From: Pirellulales bacterium
GTDB lineage: Bacteria > Planctomycetota > Planctomycetia > Pirellulales > JALHLM01
Reading direction: 5' to 3'
Assembly: GCA_022844585.1 (NCBI GenBank)
Contig: JALHLM010000322.1
Span: 1-7,118 of the forward strand
DNA length: 7,118 bases
Under the pieces are notes generated by a model, which did no database searches, was not told where the DNA came from, and saw only the letters and a list, made by a program, of their open reading frames with translations. Positions 1-6,184 of the stretch are shown here, one piece after another. Numbering within the stretch: the first letter of the stretch is position 1; the number at the start of each line of letters is the position of its first letter. The position numbers were made by a program, and so were the translations under genes.

Positions 1-42
1 CTTTACTCCTATGCTCCTCTACTCCTTTACTACTCCCGTCCC
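1..42 (+). promoter_or_regulatory. Pyrimidine-rich leader of tssE without Shine-Dalgarno
   Basis: 35 of these 42 bases are pyrimidines. The segment carries repeated TACTCC units at about 4-9, 20-25 and 31-36. No purine-rich ribosome binding site precedes the ATG at 43. The CTCCT repeats read like the anti-Shine-Dalgarno end of 16S rRNA rather than its complement. The reading frame of tssE stays open back to position 1 but contains no start codon there, and the residues it would encode are low-complexity, so this is most likely untranslated spacer after an upstream T6SS gene. Translation of tssE may be SD-independent. That last point is inference. Confidence 0.4.
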
Positions 43-525
43 ATGGCCAAAACCGCCGCGGATCAAGGCGTTACTCCTTCGCTGCTCGATCGGCTGATCG
101 ACCCCGATTCCGCTGGCACCCAGAGCCGCCGCGGCTATGGCATCGAGCAAATGGTCGCGGTCGTGCGCCGCGATTTGGAAGAGTTGCTCAACACGCGGCT
201 TGGCACGATCTACTTGCCGGCCGAGTATCCGGAATTGCACACCTCGCCGTTGGCGTTCGGCCTCCCGGATTTCGGTTCCGTAAAAACGGCCTCGCCTCAA
301 AGCCGCCAGGCGATCGGCAATTCCATCGAACAGATCATCGAACGCTTCGAGCCGCGGCTGGTCGACGTCCGCGTCCTATTGGTCAGCGACCCGCGCGGCG
401 CGGATCAACTCGCCGTGCGCTTTCAGATCGAAGCCAAGATGCGCATCGCGCCGTTCCCGGACGTCTCGTTCGAAACCATCATGGAACTAACTACCGGCTC
501 GGCATCGGTCCGAGAGACGAGGTGA
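43..525 (+). CDS. tssE: Type VI secretion system baseplate subunit TssE (gp25-like)
   Basis: TssE is the gp25-like wedge protein of the cytoplasmic T6SS baseplate. It sits with TssF, TssG and TssK and nucleates the TssB/TssC contractile sheath. The 160 residues match the usual family length. Visible signatures are SLLDRLID near residues 13-20, the helix VRRDLEELLNTR at 41-52, the conserved SPLAFGLPDF at 68-77, and IIERFEPRLVDVRV at 98-111, followed by a beta-strand region up to about 150. The 41-52 stretch holds the arginine and glutamate that in gp25-type proteins form the conserved EXR-like core contact. ATG 43 is chosen because it is the first in-frame start and places SLLDRL at the usual distance from the N-terminus; no Shine-Dalgarno supports it. 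tssF follows after 118 bp on the same strand, consistent with one operon. The family call is firm and the exact start is less so. Confidence 0.92.
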   Translation: MAKTAADQGVTPSLLDRLIDPDSAGTQSRRGYGIEQMVAVVRRDLEELLNTRLGTIYLPAEYPELHTSPLAFGLPDFGSVKTASPQSRQAIGNSIEQIIERFEPRLVDVRVLLVSDPRGADQLAVRFQIEAKMRIAPFPDVSFETIMELTTGSASVRETR

Positions 526-643
526 GGAAGAAGTAGGCGGCGGGCAGGGCGCGAGATTAGTGCCTGTCTTCGCAAACATGTGTTGACCGCCTTAGCCAAC
601 CACTTCACCGACTCCACTTACACTTAACTCCAGCTACTTCCCC
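526..643 (+). other. tssE-tssF spacer, pyrimidine-rich 3' half
   Basis: This 118-bp gap is long for two adjacent T6SS genes. The left half is purine- and G-rich. The right half (601-643) is 72 percent pyrimidine with only two Gs, contains two ACTCCA units at about 611-616 and 627-632, and offers no Shine-Dalgarno before the ATG of tssF at 644. No open frame here resembles a gene. I see no convincing promoter: TTGACC at 583-588 has no -10 partner at proper spacing. Confidence 0.4.
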
Positions 644-2503
644 ATGTCCGAATCCCTCTACGGCTACTACGAACGCGAGTTGGTGTTTATCCGCCAGTTC
701 GCGCAGGATTTCGCGGCGCGGTATCCCGCGGCGGCCGGGCGGTTGTTGCTGGAGCCGACGCAAAGCGGCGATCCGCACGTGGAGCGGTTGATCGAGTCGT
801 TCGCGCTGCTGGCGGCGCGGATTCATCACAAGCTGGACGATGAATTCCCGGAGTTGACCGACGCGCTCTTGAGCGTGGTCTATCCGCACTACCTGGCGCC
901 GATCCCGTCGATGTCGATCGTCCAATTCGAGTTGGACGCCGCGCGCGGGCAATTGCCGGAAGGTTTTCTGATCGATCGGCACAGCCAATTGCGCACCGCG
1001 CCGGTGAACGGGACGCGTTGCCGGTTCCGCACGGGCTATCCAGTCACACTTTGGCCGCTGAAGCTGGTGCAGGCGTCGCTGGAAACACCGCCGTTTCCGC
1101 GCGAATTGTCGCCGCCGCGCCGTACGGCCGCCGCGCTGCGATTGCAGTTCGAGTGCCAGCCCGGGGCGAAATTCTCCGACCTCTCGTTGGACCGCTTGCG
1201 GCTGTTCCTCTACGGCGACAACCATGTCACGTCGTCGCTGTACGAGTTGATCTTCAATCACACGACGCAGGTGCTGTTCCGTTCGTTGGACGCCGACAGC
1301 GACTTGCCGAGCGTCACGCTCGGCCCGGAGCAAGCCTTGCACCAGGTCGGCTTCGGACTCGATGAAGGGCTGTTGGAATACCCGCCGCAGAGCTTTCTCG
1401 GCTATCGCCTGCTCAGCGAGTTCTTCGCCTTCCGCGAAAAATTCCTGTTTGTCGACGTCGACGGTTGGCGTCAGGTCTGTAAGGCCGGCTATCAGAAGAA
1501 GCTCGAACTGGTGTTGTTCCTGAATCAACAGAACAACCGCCTCGCGGAATGGGTCGACGCCTCGACGTTCCAGATGCACTGCACTCCGGTGGTGAATCTC
1601 TTCGAGCAGACCGCCGAGCCAGTGCTGCTGACGCAACGCAAGCACGAATACCGGGTCGTGCCGGACGTCGCCCAACCGTTGGGCACCGAGGTCTATGCCG
1701 TCAACGAGTTGGTGAGCATCGATCCGGTCACGTCGGCGGTCAAGCAATTCCATCCGTTCTATTCGTTCCACCACGCGTCGCGCCGCCGCGACGGCCAGGC
1801 ATTCTGGTACACCGATCGCCGCCCCTCAAACTTGCCCGATGACCGCGGCACCGACGTGTTTCTGCACCTGGTGGATCTCGATTTCCAACCCACGCTGCCG
1901 GCTGAGTCGACGCTCGTCGTGCGCACGACCTGTACGAATCGCGACCTCCCGGCGCAATTGCAATTCGCCGGAGAGCGACTGTACTTCGAGTTGGACGGTG
2001 CCGCGCCCCTCTCGGGCATCCGCTGCCTCAAAGCGCCGACGTTGCCGCTGCGGCCGCCGCATCGCGAAGGTCGTTACTGGGGGCTGATGTCGCACCTGTC
2101 ATTGAACTACCTGTCGCTCTCCGATCCCGTGCAGGGGCGCGAAGCGCTCTGCGAGATCCTGCGCCTCTACGACTTCAGCGACCCGAACGCTGGCCAACAA
2201 CAGTTGGCGGACGTGACGCGGCAAATGATCGAAGGCGTCTCGGCGATTCACACGCGTCGCGTCATCGGCCGCGCCGGCGGAGACTTCGCCGGCGGTTTCT
2301 GCCGCGGCATCGAAGTCACCGTCGAATTCGACGAACAAAAATACGTCGGCACCGGCATCTACCTGTTCGCCTCGGTCCTGGAACGCTTCCTGGGCCTCTA
2401 CGCCGCGGTGAATTCGTTCACCCAACTTGTCGGCAAAACCACGCAAGCCGACCAACCCTTCAAGCGCTGGCCCCGCCGGGCCGGCGAGCAGGCGCTGGTG
2501 TAA
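644..2503 (+). CDS. tssF: Type VI secretion system baseplate subunit TssF (ImpG/VasA family)
   Basis: TssF is the large wedge subunit of the T6SS baseplate. It acts in the cytoplasm as a TssF2-TssG complex that links TssE and TssK to the VgrG hub. The 619 residues are full family length. The N-terminal signature is clear: YYERELVFIRQFAQDFA at 8-24, then DPHVERLIESFALLAARI at 43-60 and DEFPELTDALLSVVYPHYL at 66-84. Other conserved blocks are LLSEFFAFREKFLFVDVDG (256-274), VVNLFEQTAEPVLL (316-329) with HEYRVVPD (334-341), RYWGLMSHLSLNYLSL (477-492) and FCRGIEVTVEFDE (552-564). The C-terminal SFTQLV (591-596) and WPRRAGEQALV (609-619) are also typical. The start is fixed by the family-typical YYERELxF close to the N-terminus, although no Shine-Dalgarno is present. 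tssE lies upstream on the same strand. The usual downstream partner tssG is absent; a convergent oxidoreductase gene begins 48 bp after the stop. Confidence 0.96.
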   Translation: MSESLYGYYERELVFIRQFAQDFAARYPAAAGRLLLEPTQSGDPHVERLIESFALLAARIHHKLDDEFPELTDALLSVVYPHYLAPIPSMSIVQFELDAARGQLPEGFLIDRHSQLRTAPVNGTRCRFRTGYPVTLWPLKLVQASLETPPFPRELSPPRRTAAALRLQFECQPGAKFSDLSLDRLRLFLYGDNHVTSSLYELIFNHTTQVLFRSLDADSDLPSVTLGPEQALHQVGFGLDEGLLEYPPQSFLGYRLLSEFFAFREKFLFVDVDGWRQVCKAGYQKKLELVLFLNQQNNRLAEWVDASTFQMHCTPVVNLFEQTAEPVLLTQRKHEYRVVPDVAQPLGTEVYAVNELVSIDPVTSAVKQFHPFYSFHHASRRRDGQAFWYTDRRPSNLPDDRGTDVFLHLVDLDFQPTLPAESTLVVRTTCTNRDLPAQLQFAGERLYFELDGAAPLSGIRCLKAPTLPLRPPHREGRYWGLMSHLSLNYLSLSDPVQGREALCEILRLYDFSDPNAGQQQLADVTRQMIEGVSAIHTRRVIGRAGGDFAGGFCRGIEVTVEFDEQKYVGTGIYLFASVLERFLGLYAAVNSFTQLVGKTTQADQPFKRWPRRAGEQALV

Positions 2504-2551
2504 ACCGCGGGTTCACCACGGAACGCAATACAGCGACTTGTTCGATTTCCG

Positions 2552-4243
2552 TTACAACGGCCTCAAGCGCGGCCATTCCAGTTCCAAGCCTTGGTCGCGA
2601 AGCTTCGCTTGGAAATCCGCGAGACGCTGCGTGCTCGCGCGGACCGCGCGCGGAGATTCGCCGGTGCGCAGGCCATGGGCGGCCAAGGCGCCCGACGCTT
2701 CGCCGATGTTCCATTCCACGGGATGTAAGCGATAGGCCCCATTCGTGACGTGGGTGACGCCGAGATTCTTGCCGCCAGGCAACAGGTTTTCCACGCGGAC
2801 CGGCAGCAGCGCGCCCAGCGGAATCTGAAACGGCAGCGAACTGAAATCGATGTAATTGTCGCCGCCGGTGCTGGGGTGCAGGTCGATGCGATACGCGCCG
2901 ACACCCACCGAATCCGCGAAGGACGCCGCGCTCACCGACTCTGCCGGCAGGCCGGTCTCTTTCATCCTGGCGTCGGCGCCGACGTGCTGTTCGAGCACCG
3001 TGAATTCCGCGCGAATCCGTCGCGACTCGCGAATGTAAGGATACTTGGCCAACCCATCACTCGTGCCAACGAGGTCCTCGCGCAACCGCAATCCCTTCCA
3101 GCCTGTTCCGCCATCGGGGCGCGGCGCCTCCGTTTGCAGCCAGTACAGCAGCGAGAGGCTCAGTTGTTTCGCGCGGCGCACGTGGTTGGCGCGTTCGTTG
3201 GCCGATACGCCGACGAGCGGGCCAAGCCAATAGTCGTTCATCGGCCAATTGACGAGCGTCACGCCGCCGCCATAGGCGCCCGCGGCGAAATTGACGGGGT
3301 CGGCGATGCGACGATATACCCAGAAGTTCATCCCGTCCGTGTCCCCCGTCGGGTTGAAGCCGGCCTGGCGAACCTCGAGCGACTTCGGATCGGAGCACGC
3401 GAGGCTCAGTAACTTGCCCGGCCATGCCGGACGCAGTTCCGGCGTATAGTCCCGCCAGAATGCATACTCCCCGGGCCGTTCAATCGTGTGATCCTCGCCG
3501 TCGAGGTAGTCCATCGCGAAGCAACAGGTGATTGCCTGCTGATTGAGCGGATCGGCCGTTGCAGCGGCATGGGGTTCGCCCGTTTCCGCTTGCGATTCAG
3601 CGCCGACGACATGTTCGACGTTCGCCAGCGGCAGCAAATCCCCCAACTCCGTCGCGTCAATGAAGTACGGGGCGACGAGCGTGCGCACGTCTCCCGAATC
3701 CAGATCGCGTACCTGAACCGCCCGCACCCGATCGCCGTCCACTTCCGCCGACATCGGCTCGTGTTTCAACAGGATCCGCACGCGGCCGCTGCTCACATAG
3801 GGCGCCAGCATCTCTTCCAGCACGGCGAGCGCCACCCGGGGTTCGTGACACAGCCGCGAAACGCCGCCATTGCCCGGGTTCAACCGGACACGGGCATGCG
3901 CATCAGGCGTGAGCGGGTAATTTCGCCGGTAGAAATCGCGGACGAGGTCGCGAAACTGCCGGTATGACCTTGTGCAGCCGAAACTCTCGATCCACGGATG
4001 TTCATCCGGCGGCACGGCCTGCTGCGTCAACTGTCCGCCGATCCAGTCGGTTTCCTCGGTTATTACGACGCACAGGCCGGCGCGCGCCGCCGCGAGCGCC
4101 GCCGCGCAACCTCCCACGCCGCCGCCAATAATCGCCAGATCGGCCCCGAGTTCACGCTCCGCGCCGAGGATTTGCCGCGGCACGATGCCGGCACAAGCGA
4201 ACGCGCCAGCGACGGCCAAATGGTGAAACTCGCGACGCCGCAT
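2552..4243 (-). CDS. Tat-exported FAD-dependent oxidoreductase (FAD_oxidored family)
   Basis: This is an FAD-dependent oxidoreductase of the FAD_oxidored type, a family often labelled 'xanthan lyase' in planctomycetes and related bacteria; the substrate is unknown. The 563 residues start with MRRREF followed by a hydrophobic stretch (about 8-27), which fits a Tat signal suited to export of a folded flavoprotein. The Rossmann FAD motif IIGGGVGGCAAALAAARAG is at 38-56, followed by EETDWIGGQLTQQ at 63-75. Further family blocks are FIDATELGDLLPLA (194-207), YIRESRRIRAEF (403-414), SVGVGAYRIDLHP (445-457), and a C-terminal flavin-closing segment with PFQIPLGALLP (471-481), ENLLPGGKNLGVTHVTNGAYR (485-505) and IGEASGALAAHG (513-524). 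I chose ATG at 4243 over the in-frame ATG at 4300 because the twin-arginine motif then sits at the N-terminus and a GAGGAA site lies five bases upstream. The gene is convergent with tssF and divergent from the helix-hairpin-helix gene, so it is probably its own transcription unit. Confidence 0.88.
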   Translation of the reverse strand: MRRREFHHLAVAGAFACAGIVPRQILGAERELGADLAIIGGGVGGCAAALAAARAGLCVVITEETDWIGGQLTQQAVPPDEHPWIESFGCTRSYRQFRDLVRDFYRRNYPLTPDAHARVRLNPGNGGVSRLCHEPRVALAVLEEMLAPYVSSGRVRILLKHEPMSAEVDGDRVRAVQVRDLDSGDVRTLVAPYFIDATELGDLLPLANVEHVVGAESQAETGEPHAAATADPLNQQAITCCFAMDYLDGEDHTIERPGEYAFWRDYTPELRPAWPGKLLSLACSDPKSLEVRQAGFNPTGDTDGMNFWVYRRIADPVNFAAGAYGGGVTLVNWPMNDYWLGPLVGVSANERANHVRRAKQLSLSLLYWLQTEAPRPDGGTGWKGLRLREDLVGTSDGLAKYPYIRESRRIRAEFTVLEQHVGADARMKETGLPAESVSAASFADSVGVGAYRIDLHPSTGGDNYIDFSSLPFQIPLGALLPVRVENLLPGGKNLGVTHVTNGAYRLHPVEWNIGEASGALAAHGLRTGESPRAVRASTQRLADFQAKLRDQGLELEWPRLRPL

Positions 4244-4248
4244 TCCCG

Positions 4249-4254
4249 TTCCTC
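4249..4254 (-). promoter_or_regulatory. Ribosome binding site deciding the oxidoreductase start
   Basis: On the minus strand GAGGAA lies five bases before the ATG at 4243. This is a standard Shine-Dalgarno position and supports the shorter start that begins MRRREF. The upstream alternative ATG at 4300 would add 19 residues (from MHTGRFSPLSKR onward) ahead of the Tat motif. Confidence 0.65.
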
Positions 4255-4441
4255 GCCTGGTGCTTCGTTTGCTGAGAGGGCTGAACCGCCCAGTATGCAC
4301 CTACCCCGGCGACATTACCACCAATGAGCGCTGGTCTCACGCCACTGAAAAACGAGGGCGCAATCCACACCAAACGGACCGCTTTTCCGCCCAAGAAGGG
4401 TGATGCGCCGGCGAATTACTGTACGGAACGCCCGATTGGAC

Positions 4442-4469
4442 TTGACACCTCCAGCCGCCGGCATAGGAT
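4442..4469 (+). promoter_or_regulatory. Sigma-70-type promoter candidate for the helix-hairpin-helix gene
   Basis: A perfect TTGACA lies at 4442-4447. After a 16-base spacer comes TAGGAT at 4464-4469, which matches four of six positions of TATAAT. It is followed by an A-rich run, GGATAAAAACTG. Initiation would fall near 4476, leaving a leader of about 460 bases before the start at 4935. A weaker alternative closer to the gene is TTGGCG (4844-4849) with GGTTAT (4867-4872) at 17-bp spacing. Confidence 0.45.
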
Positions 4470-4650
4470 AAAAACTGACGACGGAACGCCTTTGCTCCGC
4501 AGCCTGTGTGCCCTCCCACCGAATCGGGCGGCCCGTCGTCGGCGTGGTTTCGCATCTGCCTGTCGTATCGAACGTAAGGGTCGCCAAGAGAATTTGCCGT
4601 AGTCGCAAACTCTTCTGGTTTCTCAGCGTAGAATTTTCAGGCGGAATACT

Positions 4651-4700
4651 GCGAAATCGCGTGGCACCACCGACGAGAGCAGTCCCACCTTTGATTTCGC
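4651..4700 (+). repeat. Inverted repeat with inner stem in the leader
   Basis: GCGAAATC at 4651-4658 is the exact reverse complement of GATTTCGC at 4693-4700. An inner GTGG (4661-4664) can pair with CCAC (4685-4688) across an internal loop of two and four bases. The loop is long, and an eight-base match of this kind is expected by chance at appreciable frequency in 600 bp, so it is supportive rather than decisive. Confidence 0.3.
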
Positions 4701-4736
4701 ACCTGGATCTGGATTGAGCGCACCGCGCCCCACGCC

Positions 4737-4769
4737 GTTCCAAGTTTGAGTCGCGGAGACTCGTGGAAC
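4737..4769 (+). repeat. Imperfect extended hairpin upstream of the helix-hairpin-helix gene
   Basis: GTTCCA (4737-4742) pairs with TGGAAC (4764-4769). Stacked inside it, GAGTC (4748-4752) pairs with GACTC (4758-4762) around the five-base loop GCGGA. The two helices total eleven base pairs, separated by an asymmetric bulge of five bases on the left and one on the right. No T-tract follows, so it is not a terminator. It could be a structured leader element or a protein-binding dyad. Confidence 0.45.
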
Positions 4770-4798
4770 GATCCGGACCTTTGCCTCGCCCAAACTGG

Positions 4799-4839
4799 CG
4801 AACGCTTTCCTGCCCCCCGGGTAGGCCGTTTGGCGTTCG
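4799..4839 (+). repeat. Inverted repeat with competing pairings
   Basis: CGAACGC at 4799-4805 pairs perfectly with GCGTTCG at 4833-4839. Inside this, CCT (4809-4811) can pair with AGG (4823-4825), and CCC with GGG within that. A rival pairing exists: CCAAAC at 4790-4795 with GTTTGG at 4828-4833, sharing base 4833 and lying across the first stem. Mutually exclusive stems are typical of switching leaders, but at this length the match could be chance. Confidence 0.3.
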
Positions 4840-4921
4840 ACGATTGGCGCTCGGCACTGCAAATCAGGTTATTTGGCACCGGAGGCCAACGCGTCCCCGC
4901 GGCGCGGAAGGTGATCCAAAC

Positions 4922-4927
4922 AGGGAG
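4922..4927 (+). promoter_or_regulatory. Ribosome binding site deciding the start at 4935
   Basis: AGGGAG lies seven bases before ATG 4935, an ideal Shine-Dalgarno spacing. It selects this start over the in-frame ATG at 4746, which would add 63 residues with no family-like character and would begin inside the 4737-4769 hairpin. Confidence 0.7.
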
Positions 4928-4934
4928 CACGAAG

Positions 4935-6053
4935 ATGAAATTGACCCGTAGCACGTCCGTGTTGGAATACAAACTGGTGTCCAGCTTCGAGAACGTGCGC
5001 AAGAAACTGTTGCAGCCGAAGTTCGCCGAGCGGCTCGAAAAGCCGCTCGCTTATTGGGCGCTGCCCGGCGATCGCCGCCTCCCGTTGGCCTTCATGGGAC
5101 GGACGCTGCGCGATTTGCTCGATACGCCGTTCGAAGAGCTGTACGCCACGCCTGGCATTGGGCAGAAGAAAATCCATTCGCTGGTCGAGTTGCTCGGCCG
5201 CGCCTCGAAGGATCAGCCCTTGGGGGCCTTGGTCCCGGAAATCGAAACGGTTGAAGCCGCCCTGCCGATCCAGACGGCCGTCGCCCTCGGCGAGCCTTTG
5301 GACCCAGCCATCGTCTCCGAAGCCCTTTGGGAGCAATGGCGGGCCAGCGTCCGGGATTTCGGCATGGGCCGCGAAACGCTCGGCCGGTTCGCCCTGTCGC
5401 TGGAAAACCTCCCCCGGGTGATTTGGCAGACGCCGCTCGACACCTACGTCGGCCTGACCTTGGACGAAATTCGCTCTCTGAAGACGCACGGCGAGAAACG
5501 CGTCCGGGCCGTGATCGAGGTGTTCGGCTCCCTGCATGCGATTTTAGCGCGGGCGGGCAAGCAGAAGCACCTCGCGATCAAGATCATGCCGCAGTTCGCG
5601 CGCGATCTGGAATACTGGATCGAAGGCGTCCTGAACCGGGATAGCCTGCCCACGCCCGACGAAATGCTGACATCGTTCGTCGAGCCGTTGATGGCGCAGG
5701 CTCGGATTGACGCCGGAGAGCAGATTTCCAAGCTCGTCGAGAGCCGGTTGGGGCTGAAAGGCGCGAATTCCAGCGTGCGACAAGCCGCCAGGAAAATGGG
5801 CCTGACCCGGGCTCGCGTGTATCAGTTGCTCAACGAGGTCGCCGCGGTGATGGATGTGCGCTGGCCCGAAGGGCGTCCGCTCGTGCATCGCCTGCGCGAC
5901 AAATTGCTCTACGCCACCGGGGGGCGTGCGGAATACGCCACCTTCCTGTCCACCGTGGAGTTGTTCTTCCCGCGCGGCAACCGCGGCGAGGATTCGAACG
6001 TGCTGGAAGGTTCCACCGACGCTTTCGATGATGGAGACGATCTGGACGAGTAA
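4935..6053 (+). CDS. Helix-hairpin-helix / sigma-region-4-like DNA-binding protein, function unknown
   Basis: This is a 372-residue, cysteine-free, probably cytoplasmic protein of no function I can name. Residues 58-87 (TLRDLLDTPFEELYATPGIG, then QKKIHSLVELL) form a helix-hairpin-helix reminiscent of the RNA polymerase alpha C-terminal domain, with PGIGQKK as the hairpin. A second, degenerate copy lies near 168-200 (TPLDTYVGLTLDEIRSLK, then THGEKRVRAVIEVF), where the canonical GxG hairpin is replaced by HGEK. Residues 279-302 contain SVRQAARKMGLTRARVYQLL, a helix-turn-helix much like sigma-70 region 4. A linker of about 80 residues (205-280) separates them, and the C-terminus is acidic (AFDDGDDLDE). 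There is no signal peptide or membrane segment. A role in DNA or transcription-complex binding is inferred from these motifs only. Two hairpins, one a terminator, follow the stop, and a long upstream region with a promoter candidate suggests a monocistronic, regulated gene. The neighbours give no functional clue. Confidence 0.82.
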   Translation: MKLTRSTSVLEYKLVSSFENVRKKLLQPKFAERLEKPLAYWALPGDRRLPLAFMGRTLRDLLDTPFEELYATPGIGQKKIHSLVELLGRASKDQPLGALVPEIETVEAALPIQTAVALGEPLDPAIVSEALWEQWRASVRDFGMGRETLGRFALSLENLPRVIWQTPLDTYVGLTLDEIRSLKTHGEKRVRAVIEVFGSLHAILARAGKQKHLAIKIMPQFARDLEYWIEGVLNRDSLPTPDEMLTSFVEPLMAQARIDAGEQISKLVESRLGLKGANSSVRQAARKMGLTRARVYQLLNEVAAVMDVRWPEGRPLVHRLRDKLLYATGGRAEYATFLSTVELFFPRGNRGEDSNVLEGSTDAFDDGDDLDE

Positions 6054-6070
6054 GTGAGAATTGCCACGCG

Positions 6071-6099
6071 AATTGCTTGCGTTGCACGCGGAAGCAATT
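6071..6099. repeat. Hairpin just after the helix-hairpin-helix gene
   Basis: AATTGCTT (6071-6078) and AAGCAATT (6092-6099) are perfect inverted repeats. The stem continues inward with GCG (6079-6081) against CGC (6087-6089), past a two-base bulge (6090-6091), and closes on the loop TTGCA. That gives eleven base pairs only 17 bases after the stop codon. No T-tract follows on either strand, so it may be a 3'-end stabilising structure or a binding site rather than a terminator. Confidence 0.55.
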
Positions 6100-6132
6100 A
6101 TGCTGAGCGGTGTTCTCACTGTAGCTGCAACG

Positions 6133-6180
6133 ACGGCCGGGGGTGGCTCTGGACAAGCCCTCCCGGCCGTTCTCTATTTC
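6133..6180 (+). terminator. Intrinsic terminator of the helix-hairpin-helix gene
   Basis: ACGGCCGGG at 6133-6141 pairs perfectly with CCCGGCCGT at 6162-6170. An inner GGCT (6145-6148) can pair with AGCC (6156-6159). The stem is followed by TCTCTATTTC, a moderately T-rich tail, as expected for a rho-independent terminator reading rightward. It lies between two convergent genes, so it may also hinder transcripts leaving the sulfatase gene on the other strand, but no T-tract exists on that side. Confidence 0.75.
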
Positions 6181-6184
6181 CGGC

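Larger units (their letters stand above)
4244..4934. other. Divergent intergenic region, no gene recognised
   Basis: This 691-bp region separates the leftward oxidoreductase from the rightward helix-hairpin-helix gene. Several frames are open on both strands (for example 4315-4857 minus and 4324-4602 plus), but the predicted proteins are rich in Arg, Ser and Pro, overlap each other, show no family motif and lack good start contexts. I read the region as regulatory or non-coding. It contains a promoter candidate at 4442-4469 (+) and inverted repeats at 4651-4700, 4737-4769 and 4799-4839. A promoter for the oxidoreductase must also lie here or just upstream of its start, but I could not pick one with confidence. 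Confidence 0.6.

Noticed and set aside
583..588. TTGACC as a -35 box for a separate tssF promoter
   Set aside because: No acceptable -10 hexamer lies 16-18 bases downstream; the nearest candidate, TACACT, is about 30 bases away.
605..1774. 389-residue open frame on the minus strand inside tssF
   Set aside because: It is antisense to a confident tssF. The product is extremely rich in Arg, Gln, Glu and Val, with no family motif, as expected for a shadow of GC-rich coding sequence.
2518..2552. ACGGAA (2518-2523) / TTCCGT (2547-2552) inverted repeat between the convergent tssF and oxidoreductase genes
   Set aside because: It is only six base pairs with a 23-base loop, overlaps the oxidoreductase stop codon and has no T-tract, so it is too weak to call a terminator.
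2750..3412. 220-residue plus-strand frame opposite the oxidoreductase
   Set aside because: The oxidoreductase on the other strand has continuous family motifs through this stretch. The antisense product is Arg/Ala-rich with no recognisable domain.
4315..4857. 180-residue minus-strand frame in the divergent intergenic region
   Set aside because: The composition is Arg/Ser/Gly-rich with no motif or Shine-Dalgarno, and it runs antisense to the promoter and hairpins proposed here. A real gene cannot be fully excluded without homologues.
4746..4934. N-terminal extension of the helix-hairpin-helix protein from ATG 4746
   Set aside because: AGGGAG seven bases before ATG 4935 marks the better start. 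The 63 extra residues look non-coding and would begin within a hairpin.
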